From assembly GCA_014218235.1 (NCBI GenBank), contig CM024766.1:22603346-22667345 (forward strand): DNA of 64,000 nucleotides, in the 5' to 3' direction. This document shows positions 34,506 through 46,644 of the stretch, piece after piece. How positions within the stretch are numbered: position 1 is the first letter of the stretch; the number at the start of each line of letters is the position of its first letter. The notes below the pieces were generated by a model. The model made no database searches. It worked only from the letters and a program-made list of their open reading frames with translations, and was not told where the DNA came from. The translations under genes and the position numbers were made by a program. The stretch is from Colocasia esculenta (Eukaryota; Streptophyta; Magnoliopsida; Alismatales; Araceae).

Positions 34506-36896
34506 AGTTGCCATCGGTTGGTTGCCCTGCGTGGGCACTAGCAACCTTTGGGAAGGAGACACGGTTGTCTCTCTAGAGTCCTATGGACTCTATGACTCTT
34601 GGTGGAGAGAACTTTGCATGGGTTGGGTTCTCGGTTCTCCTCTCCCATGCGCATGCAAAGAAGGAGTTTTTCTCTCTCTTGACATACACCATGCGCAAGA
34701 CTCTCTCTCTCTCACACACACTTTTGTGCAAGACTTCTCACACGGGAAATTACCTTTGGACCCCAAAGGCGTTTGGAGGGAGGAAACAACGAAGAAGACT
34801 CTTGTAGCCTTCTTCTCAATCCTACGAATTTCTGCAACGACGTGTTACACCCCCCGATCGAGATCGAACAATATCAAATCAAATGACATCTCTTTAGATA
34901 GAAATGGTGATTGATATATATGGTGGGTGTTCCTGTCCTAAAAAAGGGAAAAAATGGGGGCTGTACTTGGAAAGATTTCTTGTCCCAAGTTTGTGACTTT
35001 TTTCATATACAAAGCTAAGGTTGAAACAACTCAGAAAATTACATTCAACAATAGATGCAGAAGATTTACCTAACAAATAAGTAAGAGGGTGTTACAACTT
35101 TTTATTTGGAATCCGAAACTTGTTGGTATTATTCCATGACTAAAGAAGTACATATATACCACAGAGGAGAGAAGAGATCATTACAAAGCAAGTAGACGAG
35201 TAAGATCAGGACAAAGAAGTAGATCACCTGAACAAAGCATTTGAGGCAGAAGAATTAACCAGTCCAGGACATATTTTGGAGCTGATTCCGAGCCTGGGTG
35301 CCAGGAGGAAGGCACCTTTGCAGGTTATCAACAGACATCTCAGAGGATGGGCGACGATCTGGCCATTAGTATTTTGGCAAAAGGCTACTCTCAAGAATTG
35401 CAGATTAAACGCAAAGATGGCTCACCACTTATTAAAAGAAATGATTGGCAACCACTATGAAGGGCAGATTGAGGTTGCAGTAGGTAGAAGCTTTTGTGGG
35501 TATCTATGTAGTTTCTTGTTTTTCTGTATGTGGTATGTGGTTCTCAGTTATCTTTTGGTTTCCGATCAGTGTCTGTAGCTGTTGTAATCTTTTACGTTTT
35601 TAATGTAGTGTTGCCTTATGTTCTTAAGAAACTTGGCAGGTGCCATTCGGGCACCTCCCAATTACCCCCCCCAAAAAAAAAGTTATTGGGTTTCACTGTG
35701 AAGTGGGAGCAGAATGCTTGCCCAGTTTTGGGGTGCTTCTCTTGTGTAAATGAGAAAAACGACAAGTCAAGGGGATATGATCCATCAGTTGTTCTCTCCC
35801 GGCGGCTCCCAACAGATGATGATGATGATGATGGGGGGAAGACCATTCTGCTGTCTCCATCCGCCCGGAAACTACAAGGTGGTTAGCGAGATCCAAAGTG
35901 TTATCCCCGGGAAGAACCTTCGGTGCTGAAGTAGGTAAAATAGATGACAAAAATGGTATTAAAATACATATATACCCCTACAAACAATCATATTTTCACA
36001 TGTATTCCAGAGATTTTGATCTCGTTTAATAAAAAACTACATCAATCATGTCCCTTGAGCTAATTGGATGTCACAGCCTAAAGAATATTCCGTAAAAACA
36101 TGGATGGAGCTGTTAAATGAGTTTGAAAAGATGAAAATACCCTTACCCAAATTATGTGTGCGAGGAAAAGGGAGAGGGGGTTGTGGGGGTGGGGGGGGGG
36201 GAGATTTTAAATTAAGGATAGTTTAATCTTCTCTATCTCTTAATTATATATGGTTAGGTTCAACTGACGGAGGTGGTATGTTTGATTTCAGGGTTATATG
36301 CGATATACTAGTCTGACTTTTACTGGTCTTTGTTAGATGGATCGAACGTAGTACCCCTCTTCAACTACCTTTTTTCTATTACGGTGCAAGATATGATATC
36401 TCGTTATTAGAGGGGGTATTATATATCTGGGATCTATACATGTGAACAAGCCTTTATTTAATATAAATTCTTACATCGATAGTAAAATATTAACAAACCA
36501 CAAAGTTAGAAAGTACAATTAGTTAGATAATAAGCCCTCCATTAGGTAGGATGAGGAGATTAAGAGAAAATTAAGAAAAGTGAGGAATTCAATGACTTCA
36601 TTTTTTATCAAGTGGACCAACCTATCAAACATCCGGCACAAATTATTACTGGCAGCTAAAGCATGTCCCCCCCCCACGCACACACACTCTGCAAAGTGTG
36701 TGTCTGTGTGAGGTGCAGTGTGTGAGGCTGGAAATCAATATGAACTTCGGGGTCGGAATCTGCCATCTATTTCTGTCCACGGTGGAAGTTGACACTATGA
36801 CCACTCTGGTTGCCCATGAAGACTGATCCAACTCTCTGACCTCTGAGGAAAGATACATATATACCATTAGAAAAATCGGATTTACTAATGCCCGTT
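34506..36896. other. Spacer between copia and the gag-only element
   Basis: The first 350 bp may be copia LTR remains. TGTTACACCCCCCGATCG at about 34847 resembles the start of an antisense chromovirus LTR. Open frames at 35276-35886 have no recognised domain. A G-run (36172-36203) and a CA/GT-rich patch (36667-36720) are present. No host gene is supported. Confidence 0.5.
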
Positions 36897-39800
36897 TGTG
36901 GAAATGGATTTTTCGGATCCATCATAATATTTTAAAATTGAATTTCTATTTATCATGTTTTCATGTGTGTTCCCGCGTATTACGAATTCAAGTCCCGTTT
37001 AGTGTTAAGTAAGTCACTATAACGAAAAATGGATCGGTAACCGCGGAGCGCAGGCGTGCCAGTCGCCGAAGCGACAACATGTTCTGCCTCCGAGAGTTGA
37101 AGGACTTCAAGTCTGTTGTGCGCCGTCTGACTTCGTCAAACGAAAGTGGAGATCGGGTCGGGACCAACATCCCGTCGTTGCCTAAGCGCAACGACGTTAA
37201 TTACATCCCTGTGGGAGGGAAAACCCTTGATTAATCGCCAGAATAAAGAGTCTTGTGGCCTTAAGTGGAAACATCCGATAAAAGATATGCGTAGAAAAGT
37301 AAATCTAGTTATGCCTAACACGAGACGACCAGAATATAACACTTGACGCATTTTTGCTGTTATTTCAGATTTATTAACAGAGGTTGAATTGGTTTCAACA
37401 TTATTTGATTTGATTTGTTTTCTTTTGATCTTTTGCATTTTTTTTTATCATGTTCAATCTTTTATTGGATTAATTGCCTTTTGGTTTGATTTCCTTTTTG
37501 ATTATTTGATTTGATAGGAGATTTTTTTATTAATATTTGATTTTTTTTAAATGTCTTTTCATTTAAATTTATTTCTCTTGGTTGATTCAAATTTGGAATT
37601 TATTTGGATTTTTATTCCAAATTAGAATGCTTAATCCGGAATTATTTGGTTTGACTTCTTCGGTTAAAGATTGTTTTATTTGGTTTGATTGTAACTTTGG
37701 GTTTATTTTGAAGTTATTATTTTCTTTGTTGTATTTTTTTATGTTAGATTTGATTTAAGATTATTCATGTTTTCTTTTGTTATTTGATTTGAGATTTCCC
37801 TTTGTCTTTGATATGAAGCTATCATGTTTTATTTCTTTTAAACTTGTTTTAGAGCTATGACATTTTTATTATTATTATTTTTTTAGGGTTTTGATTTATG
37901 GTTTTTTTTTTTGAAATGCTTCTTTGTTTGTTTATTTGTTTTGTTATTATTATCTTTTCATTTTATTTATTTATTTATTTTAATAATTAATCAAGTGGGG
38001 AAGGGGCAAATCTGGGAGTGTGTGCGTGTGTGTGAATATAGGTGGGGTTTAAACGGCAGGTCTGCTGGCAGTTGGCGCGTGGGGAATTGTTTTTTTTTTT
38101 GTATAAGATTAGGTTGAAACGGCAGGGTGCATGGACATATAAGATGCTGAACGGCAGCCTCCCGGGGAGGCGCGCAGAAGGCTAAACGGCAGCCCGGGAG
38201 TTGAGCGGCAGAGTCCTGAACGGCAGGGGGGTTTTAAATATATATATTTTTGTAAATGGATGTGTGTGTGCATGCGCCTGAGCACGAAATGTGCTGACAG
38301 AGGGTATTGTTGCTGAACGGCAGGGAGGGTGGTGCCTGCCGATAAGATTGAACGGCAGGGTTTGTGTATAGAAAGTTGAACGGCAGCCTTTCAGGTGCGG
38401 AGGGTTGAACGGCAGAGACTTTTAAGCAGGATACATTGAAGACCATCATTGCAGCCGAAAATTTGTTTCATTGTTATTAATTTTATTTCTTTTAATAATT
38501 TAACTATTTTTTGCTTCTATTATTATTATTATTATTTTTGTCCCTTTAACTGTCCTGCTCATTTGATGTCTGTTCTCCATTTATTGCTCTTGTTGTTTAG
38601 CTTCCACTGATTTTTCTCATTTCTCATTAATTTCTTTATTTGTTTAGTTTATTTATTTGTTTGTCCTTGTATCCAATTCGTCACTCGACAGACGCAATCA
38701 TACCGGCGCTCATTTGTCTTGTTCTTACACATGTACATAGGTATCACACAAATTGGTAAGATCATGGCCGGAGAAATGATGTTTAAACTGGCGGAAAACC
38801 GGTCATGTGGTGTAATCCGATTTAATAGTAACTGCCCCTGCCCACCATATGTCGGGGCGTTACTTGGGTGCGCTCACTCATGAACCCGAGATGGTGCACA
38901 CAAAACAATGTTAGCCATATAAAGGCAATACGTTGTTTGCCAATGGTACAGAATTATAACACAAGTTATCCAGTGACCACGTCGGCACAAATGTGTAAGA
39001 TTATCATTAGAAATGGATGGATGCCAGACTCGAGACGAAAATTCGGCAGCACCTCCCCTTAGCTTGCGCGCTTGGGGGGGTGTTCATGACATCCGTCCAT
39101 CGCAATGGAGACGATGCCAACAAGATATTGATGCCAAGGCAACAACATCATGGATCACGGCACTGGTTTCCAAGTCGTACTCGAGGAGACCAGCATATGC
39201 CGTTGCCGGAAGACGATCTAAACGGCGGCCCTCAAAGCATGCGTCACTGAACGGCCTGAACAAAGAGGCATTGGGTTGTAATGGAGAAGAGGGGTTGAAC
39301 GGCAGCACTGCGTATGCACTGCGCAGGGTTGCCGTTCAGGACCCTCAACATCCAGAAAACTATGAAGCTCCGGGAGGGGAGAACGGCAGCACTATGTCAT
39401 CACTGCGCAGGGCTGCCATTCAGGCCTCTCAAAATCTCAAACAGGAAGCGGAACAATTATGGGTGCAAAGTGATCGGCAGCACTGCGTCATCACTATGCA
39501 GGGCTGCCGTTCAAAACCCTCAGCGCCTGAAGTAGAAAATGGCAAAGCTGCGAAGGAAAGGTGAACGGCAGCACTGCATCATCACTGCGCAGGCCTGCTG
39601 TTCAAGGCCCTCAACGCTTGAAGGAGAATGCGGCGAAGGAGGGGTGAACGGCAGCACTGCATCATCACTGTGCAGGGCTGCCGTTCAAAGCCCTTAACGT
39701 AAACAAGGAGCAGTGAAGCAGGATGGGTGAACGGCAGCACTGCGTCATCACTGCGCAGGGCTGCCGTTCAAAGTCCTTAATGCCTTGAACAAGAAACAAT

Positions 39801-40832
39801 TGTGTAAATTGACCAATAAAAAGTTAAAAAAAAGGCCAATTTAGTCCTTGAGAACCAGGCGTGGGTATTATTTTCACCCTAACCTGAGAACATCTGGGAT
39901 CCTACTTGTGATCCGGACGAGGTAAATATGAACGGCGGCGAATCAAAGCTTAAACCAAAAAAAAAAAAAAAACTATTGAAACAAAAGGGGGACAATTATG
40001 GGGCTATTCTCGGCAATCCAGTGGCCTAAGAACTGGGGAAAATTTCAGGTTTATTCAGTCCCTCTGTGAGCGATACTGGTACCGGATTACACAGCTCATT
40101 CTCACAGGAGAAAGGGGCCTTTATCCTTTCATCCATCACATAGAGATCGATAAAAAAAAAACAGGGGAAATTAAACACATCATCCAAGCAGAACCAAAAT
40201 CTAAACAGAACAACACACATGTAAAAAAAATACTACGTGATTTGATATTCCGCAAGCACAAAGAACATGCCACTCCAAGCTTTAAACTCCACAACAATGA
40301 GAGTATGTACTTAGAAGGCCGGCTCCAGGTTACGAGTTACATGCCAAAGAAAGGTAAGAAGAGAAGATTAAACAGGAAAGGTCGCTGTAGGGGAAAGGGC
40401 AGAAGTAAAAAAAAAAACAAGAAAATCCAAGCTCTCTCCTTCCCCTTGCTCTCACCTATCCCCCCTTGATCACTGCACGCACAGCCCCTTCCCCCAAGAA
40501 GAACAAAGTAGGAGGCCTGCTCCCTCCTTCAGCCGCCAATCAGGAAGACCCCTCCGCAAGAACGCTTTCTCTCCCTTTTGCTGCTGCTGGCCTTCTTCTT
40601 CTGCTAGTTCCGATCCCTCCTTTATATGAGACACTGGCCCCTTTTAAGGCACCATTTCCCAGGGCTGAGGTGGCTGGCATTTTGCAACCCACCCCCTCAT
40701 ATTTTCCTTTGTTACTTTTTTTTTAGCCCTTATCTTTTTCTTTTTGCTTTCTGCCGCAGCCATTCATCTCCAGCACCTTTAGATGAGCCACAGGCCCATT
40801 TGTGACCTGCTAGACAAAAGTGGGTGCAAACA
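36897..40832 (-). repeat. 3' LTR of the gag-only element
   Basis: Plus-strand ends are TGTGGAAATGG and GGTGCAAACA. Inside are a T-rich stretch (37390-38660), about ten AACGGCAG words (38050-38420), the hairpin array at 39297-39769 and a CT-rich region (40430-40760). Confidence 0.92.
39297..39769 (-). repeat. LTR hairpin array, six units (3' LTR copy)
   Basis: Units begin at about 39297, 39381, 39472, 39563, 39646 and 39729. Each has GAACGGCAGC and, 21 nt later, GCTGCCGTTC, a 10-bp stem, with a nested CTGCG/CGCAG stem. Spacing is about 83-91 bp. Confidence 0.85.
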
Positions 40833-40846
40833 AATGCCCCCCACCT
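40833..40846 (-). promoter_or_regulatory. Polypurine tract of the gag-only element
   Basis: The minus strand reads GGTGGGGGGCATT immediately before the 3' LTR, supporting minus orientation. Confidence 0.7.
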
Positions 40847-41759
40847 ACGAACAGTGTAAGCAAGGAATGAGCGGCGCAGTGTCCGCAGGTGTACCCTTCA
40901 TGGCCTCAATTGAACTCTTCTTGTATTCTATTGTCGTGCAGTCTCATTGCTGTCGATCTCTTGATGCTCTATTGTCTTGTGGTATTTAGTGATCTATTAT
41001 CTCATAGCTGACTGCGCGGCCGTCGGACATGTCACCATGCTGGTGGCTTCATCAGAATTGACATCATCTTCTTGAGATTGACAGTCAATAGGAAGTACTG
41101 TGACAACATCTTGCGAAGTTGATGAGTTCACTGGATTAATGGTCATTGAATTGATGAGGATCGTTGGACCGAGGCTTTTCCAACTGGTGACAGCATTGGG
41201 CCGGTGGCAATCCTAAGCTGGTGGAAGCACTGAACTGACAACCTTCTTAATTCAGTGGAAGCCCTGAACCGACAGCTTCTTCAAATTGTTGAGATTTGGG
41301 GCCCAGTGGGACGTCTTGAAGACAAGATTTTTGAATCAGAAGCCTTTTTAAATTGGCGAGAGCCCTAAATCAATGGCCTCCTTCAATGACAAGGCCATGT
41401 GAGCTGGTGGTCTTCATGGGTAAGCCATCCATTGTGTTATATTGGCCTAGTTAATAGGTTGATGGGGCATGCTTGCTTGCTTGACGAGCTGATAGCTACT
41501 TCTAGACTCAGTAAGTGATCATGCTGCTTCCCTTCCCCTAAATTGTCTTGCGGACTGGTCGCCTTGGACACAGTGATTTGAGCACGCAGTAGTGCTGAGG
41601 CCTTTGCAAGGGGAAGTAGACTACTTCCACATCATCGTTGCTGACTGTGATGACCAAATCGCCACGTTGGAGATTTTGTAGCCCTTATCAGTACCGCTTC
41701 GCTTGCAGTTGGATTAATGAGCCATTGTCTTCCTTTTTGACTTTTATTTTCTATTGGTG
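40847..41759 (-). other. Gag-only element, non-coding 3' region, first part
   Basis: No open frame of note. Degenerate CTGGTGGAAGC/ACTGAAC words recur at about 41180-41400. Confidence 0.5.
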
Positions 41760-42070
41760 TCGACTGACTTTCGGCTGGTATGGAGATGGGCTTTGACCAG
41801 CATGACGACAAGCTTTAACTCGCCCGAAGACAACTTTTGATTGGCATTGAGAAAAACTTCGGATGGCTAGAAGATAAGCTTTCACTGGCACGAAGATAGG
41901 CTTTGATTAGCATGAAGATAAACTTCAACTGGCATGAAGGCGTGCTTCGATTAGTACGAGGATAAGTTTCAATTGGCTTGAAGATAAGTTCTGATTGCCA
42001 TTGAGATAAACTTCAGTTGGCTAGTAGATGAGCTCCCACTGGCACGAAGACAAGCTTCGACTGGAAAGCA
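41760..42070 (-). repeat. Degenerate ~30-bp repeat array with GAAG/CTTC pairs
   Basis: About ten units of the type ACTGGCATGAAGATAAGCTT are present. GAAG and CTTC are self-complementary around a short A-rich loop in many units. Confidence 0.6.
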
Positions 42071-42150
42071 CAACTTCTGTCAGGATTTCCTTTCTGGAGA
42101 CTTGAAATTTGTCTGTCTTTGGCATCTGTCTTTGATTTTATTTTCTCCTT

Positions 42151-42285
42151 ATCGAATTGAGCGCCCTTTCGGGTTTTCACCCAACTCGACCCCCTCTTGC
42201 TTTTGCCTACGCGCCCTTTCGGGTTTTCACGTAGCGGGGTACCCAATTTTGCCCATGGCGCCCTTTCGGGTTTTCGCCATGACTG
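42151..42285 (-). repeat. GNRA-capped hairpin repeats, block 1 (three copies)
   Basis: The core CCCTTTCGGGTTTT lies at 42164-42177, 42214-42227 and 42261-42274. On the minus strand each reads AAAA-CCC-GAAA-GGG, a three-pair stem with a GAAA tetraloop, sitting on a lower stem whose sequence differs between copies but pairs over 7-12 bp. Confidence 0.8.
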
Positions 42286-42396
42286 GGTTCTAGCTCTTTT
42301 TACCCTTGTCTAGGGGAAACCTAGGCAAGTCCAGCGAGGCACCTCTATTTTAAGCCCTTTTTTTATTTTTATTTTATACACACACACACACACACC

Positions 42397-42427
<31 letters not shown>

Positions 42428-42879
42428 TATAAAGAGAAGTTTATGAGTGGAATAGAACTCAACCACCCATCATACCATGATGTTGGTAGATGGTGTGAGG
42501 TTATTTGGGCAGACTGCGAAATGACAACCTAGGAAAACCTATGTGTTAACTTCAACATGGGTTCTAAAGGTAACATCTACTGGTCAGCCAAGGCAAGAAG
42601 TCAAGGCTGGGCTTTATTTGGAATTTTGAAAAGGGCAGTAGCTATCTAAGCCTAGGGTCCTACTTGGCAGGAGCAAGTATATATAGACGTGAGGCATGGA
42701 TGGCAAGAGACAGCTTGTCTAAGTTTTGAGGTTTTTTTTTTTTTAACTAGAGAGTGCATAGATGGATTCAGAGAATGTATAGCAAAAAGAGGATCTCTTG
42801 AAAGAGCAGAGATGTAACTCCCCCTTCTTGCCATTTTGACATTTTGACTTCATTCATTTTTATTTTTTTTACCACATTA

Positions 42880-43015
42880 ATGACCCAAGCGCCCTTTCGG
42901 GTTTTCACCGGAGCCAGCCCCTTCTTGCTTTTGCCTACGCGCCCTTTCGGGTTTTCACGTAGCAGGGTTCCCAATTTTGCCCACGACACCCTTTCGGGTT
43001 TTCATCGTGGCCGGG
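42880..43015 (-). repeat. GNRA-capped hairpin repeats, block 2 (three copies)
   Basis: Cores at 42892-42905, 42942-42955 and 42989-43002 have the same order and intervening sequence as block 1, so the whole block was duplicated about 730 bp away and then diverged. The middle copy keeps the same lower stem; the outer two changed. Confidence 0.8.
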
Positions 43016-43465
43016 TTTTTCTTGTCCTTTTTACCCCTACTCGGCAGTGAAACCAGAGTAGGTCCGACGGGCATCTCTATTTTGAACCCTTTGTTCATCA
43101 TTTTTTTGTTTTATCATTTCATTTTTTTTTGTACAGAAATGTAGCAGGATATGCATTGCGAACATACATTCAATAGTGTACCCTCAGAGTTCTTGGACAT
43201 TAAATACTGGAGGGTGTATGTCTTCGAGACAATGTCAAATTTAGCTCCATGAGTTGTTGAATCCTCCTAACGTTGAAGCATAATGACGCCATCTCGATCC
43301 ATCAACCAATATGAAGGTGGCTCCACCATATTGACTTGGGGGATCTCGGGCATGGAATGTCAAAGCTCAATGTTAAACCCCCCGGACCGCCACGAAAAGG
43401 GATGTGATTCCTGCAAAATGATATGGTTATATAAACATCGAACATGGCAACCCAATTTTAGCTCT

Positions 43466-44620
43466 TAAATCCTCGGAGATCTCATGTGGCAATTGTCCCA
43501 CGGGCTGAGATCGAACTACAATGCTTATCTTGTAGTTGCAGCTCCTCGGAGATGGATGTTTATACCCTTGGAGACCCCAGATGTGGGAGATATTCCACAA
43601 CTGAGAATGGTTTGTCTTATATCCCTGGAGACCCCAGATGTGGGAGATATTCCACAAATTGAGAATGGACTACGGTACTTATTCCGTAGTTGCTGCTCCG
43701 TTGGGATGGATTGTTATATTCTCGGAGACCTCAGACGCGGCACTAATCCCACGAACTGAGACTGGACTACGGTATTTATCCCGTAGTTGCAGCTCCATGA
43801 AGATGGATTCTTATATCCTTGGAGACCTCAGACGCAGTATTAATCCCACGAACTGAGGCTGGACTACGGTATTTATCCCGTAGTTACAGCTCCTGGAAGA
43901 TTAACATTTGTTTTATATCTTTGGAGACCCCGGATGTGGCGACATTTCACGATCTGAGGCTGGACTACGGTACTTATCCCGCAGTTGCAGCTCCTGGTAG
44001 ATTGATTAAGAATTCGAGTATGGGAGCCCCACACGTGGGCAGAGAGACTCGACTTCTTAAATCAAACGTTCTTTTTTTGTTTTGTGCGTTTCTTTTGTCC
44101 TGTTCATTTTCATGATTAATTTTCATTTTTTTTGAAGGAAATTCATTTCATCCTATTTTCAATCATTTCATTTTTTTTATTGATCATTTTTTTGTTTTTA
44201 TTTTATTACTTTCTATTCATTTCATCTATTTTTTTGTATGTCTTTAGAGACCTCAAATGTGGTAAACGTTCCACAAAAGAGGCTGGATTACGGTACTTGT
44301 CCCGCAGTGACTATTTATAGGAGGTCAATTTTGATTTTATATCTTTGGAGACCCCAGGTGTGGGAAACATTCCACAACTAAGAATGGACTACGATATTTG
44401 TCTCGTAGTTGCTGCTCCGTTGAGATTAATTTGTCTTGTATCTCTAGAGACCCCAGATGTGGGAGATATTCCACAAACAGAGAATGGACTGCGATACTTG
44501 TCCCGAAATTGCTGCTCCTTTGAGATTTGTTTATCTTGTATCCCTAGAGACCCCAGACGTGGGAGATGTTCCACAAACTAAGAATGGACTACGACACTTA
44601 TTCCGTAGTTGCTGCTCCTT
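43466..44620 (-). repeat. ~100-bp hairpin repeat array, about ten units
   Basis: Units start at about 43473, 43570, 43626, 43723, 43820, 43922, 44244, 44346, 44445 and 44544. Each has GGAGACC-CAGATGTGGGA, TTCCACAA or a variant, then ACTACGG and CCGTAGT about 8 nt apart and GCTGCTCC. A 250-bp AT-rich insert separates units 6 and 7. The paired words vary together between units. Confidence 0.8.
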
Positions 44621-44674
44621 TGAGATTAATTTGATTTGAAATTCTTTTACTTTAAATGTCATTTCTAGTAAGTT

Positions 44675-45390
44675 TTGAAATGTTGGGCATAGAGGCCCGA
44701 TTTGAAATCGTGAGGGCGTGGAAGCCCGATTTTGAAATTGATGGACACAGAGGCCCAGTTTGAAAACATGAAGGCGTGAAAGCCTGATTTTGAAATTTGT
44801 GGACACAAAGGCCCAGTTTGAAAACGTGGGGCGAAGAAGCCCGATTTGAAAGTGTGAGGACGTGAAAGTCCGATTTGAAATTGTGAGGGCGTAGAAGCCC
44901 GATTTTGAAATTGTGAGGATGTACAAGTCCAATTTGAAACATGTGGGCACAAAAGCCCGATTTAAAAATATGAAGGCGTGGAAGCCTGACTTCAAAATTT
45001 GTGGACACAGAGGCCCAGTTTAAAAACGTGAAGGCGTGGAAGCCTGATTTTAAAATTTGTGGGCACAGAGGCCCAGTTTGAAAACATGAAGGCATGGAAG
45101 CCTGATTTTAAAATTTGTGGGCACAGAGGCCCAGTTTGAAAATGTGAAGGCGTAGAAGCCCTATTTGAAATTGTGAGGACGTGAAAGCCCGATTTGAAAT
45201 CATGAGGGCGTAGAAGCCCGATTTTGAAAGATGTGGACACAAAGTTCCAGTTTGAAATCATGTGGGCGAAGAAGCCCGATTTGAAATTGTGAGGACGTGA
45301 AAGTCCGATTTGAAATCATGAGGGCGTGGAAGCCCAATTTTGAAATATGAGGGTGTAAAGGCCTCGGTCTTTTATTAAACATGTGGGCGC
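44675..45390 (-). repeat. ~29-bp mini-hairpin repeat array, about 25 units
   Basis: Units alternate between forms such as GGGCGTGGAAGCCCGATTTT, GGACGTGAAAGTCCGATTTG and AGGCGTGAAAGCCTGATTTT, i.e. a 4-bp stem with a six-base loop and a GATTTGAAA spacer. Confidence 0.8.
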
Positions 45391-45419
45391 TAAGATCCCG
45401 TTTGAAAAATATGATTTAG

Positions 45420-45990
45420 AGTTTTGAAACGTGAATCTTCAAATATGACTGACGCATCGCTACTTCGAAAATGTCAATTTTGTAATTTGACTGGCAAATT
45501 ATCATTTTTGAAATATGAATTTTGAAATATGATTGACGAATTGCCGCTTTTGAAATATGTATTTTGAAATATGATTGGAAAATTGCCAGTTTTGAAATAT
45601 GTCTTTTGAAACATGATTGACAAATTGCCACTTTTGAAATATGAATTTTTTTTTGAAATCATGAGCGGCAAGCTTGCCGATTTGAAAACATGATTGGCGA
45701 GTCGCCACTTTTGAGATATGAGTTATTTTGAAATCATGAATGGCGAGCTTGCCATTTTTTTTAAAAAAATGACTTTTGAAAATATGATTGGCGGGTCGCC
45801 ACTTTTTGAAATATGAATTCTTTTGAAATCATGAATGGCAAGCTTGCCAATTTTAAAATATGACTTTTGAAAATATGGTTGGCGAGACGCCACTTTTGAA
45901 ATATGATTTTTTTTTTTTGAAATCATGAATCACAAGCTTGCCAATTTTAAAATATGGGTTTTGAAAACATGATTGACAATTTGCCAGTTT
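45420..45990 (-). repeat. ~38-bp repeat array with GGC...GCC palindromes
   Basis: TTTTGAAATATGA spacers separate short palindromes such as GGCAAGCTTGCC, GGCGAGCTTGCC, GGCGAGTCGCC and GGCGAGACGCC. About 14 units are visible. Confidence 0.75.
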
Positions 45991-46644
45991 TTTTTTTCAA
46001 TGCAAATGATGCCTGAATAAGGATAAATCCTTCGGCGGCTTTATTAGGGATCCGAAAAAAGAATATGCACTCAAAATCCGGCAAGAAAACCCAAGTATGA
46101 ATATAGATATAAGCGGTGAAAGCCCGGTACGATATGATCATGCGGGCTCATATCATCGCCCTGCAGAAAATATACAGTTCTGTTGAGGTATTATTTGTCT
46201 CAGAACCATAGTCCGGCTAGCGGTATGGTTGGCCTGTTTATTTTTTTTTTGCTGCTCGTCATCGACAATAATACCTCAGGTGGCCCTATAAGAGCCGATT
46301 GAGACCTCCTCAATGATCGGGTCTCATGCTGGATGGTCGGTGTGACTACCTTAGCAAGATACCTTTTTTTCTTCTTTTCTCTTTTCATCATTTTTTTTGA
46401 ATGAGTATTTACATGAATGGGCATTACATGTCCGACTAGCATCGGCCCCAGAATAACTCACTTCCGGCGAGCTTGCCCTTGTTTATTTGCTTGTGATGGG
46501 CTGAAGATCTTGAAGTTCCCCCGGGATACATGGATTCCTCTGTGCATTGAGTGTCTTGAGTTGTTTATGCTCTCTTGGGTTGAATATTATAGATGGCTTT
46601 TGCCCCCATGCTGGCTGGCGCATGCTGCCATATGTTCTTCTTTT

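Noticed and set aside
35276..35886. Open frames that might be a host gene exon
   Set aside because: No recognised domain, and frames end without splice signals I can defend; adjacent sequence looks like repeat remains.
39297..39769. LTR hairpins as microRNA precursors
   Set aside because: The stems are short (10 bp plus a nested 5 bp), lacking the continuous ~21-nt duplex of a plant miRNA; small-RNA data would be needed.
44675..45390. Regular ~29-bp repeats as a CRISPR array
   Set aside because: Plant nuclear context, no cas genes, and the spacers are as conserved as the repeats.
42151..45990. Repeat arrays as a centromeric or other satellite
   Set aside because: They are confined to the interior of a single LTR element, with several unrelated units in short runs.
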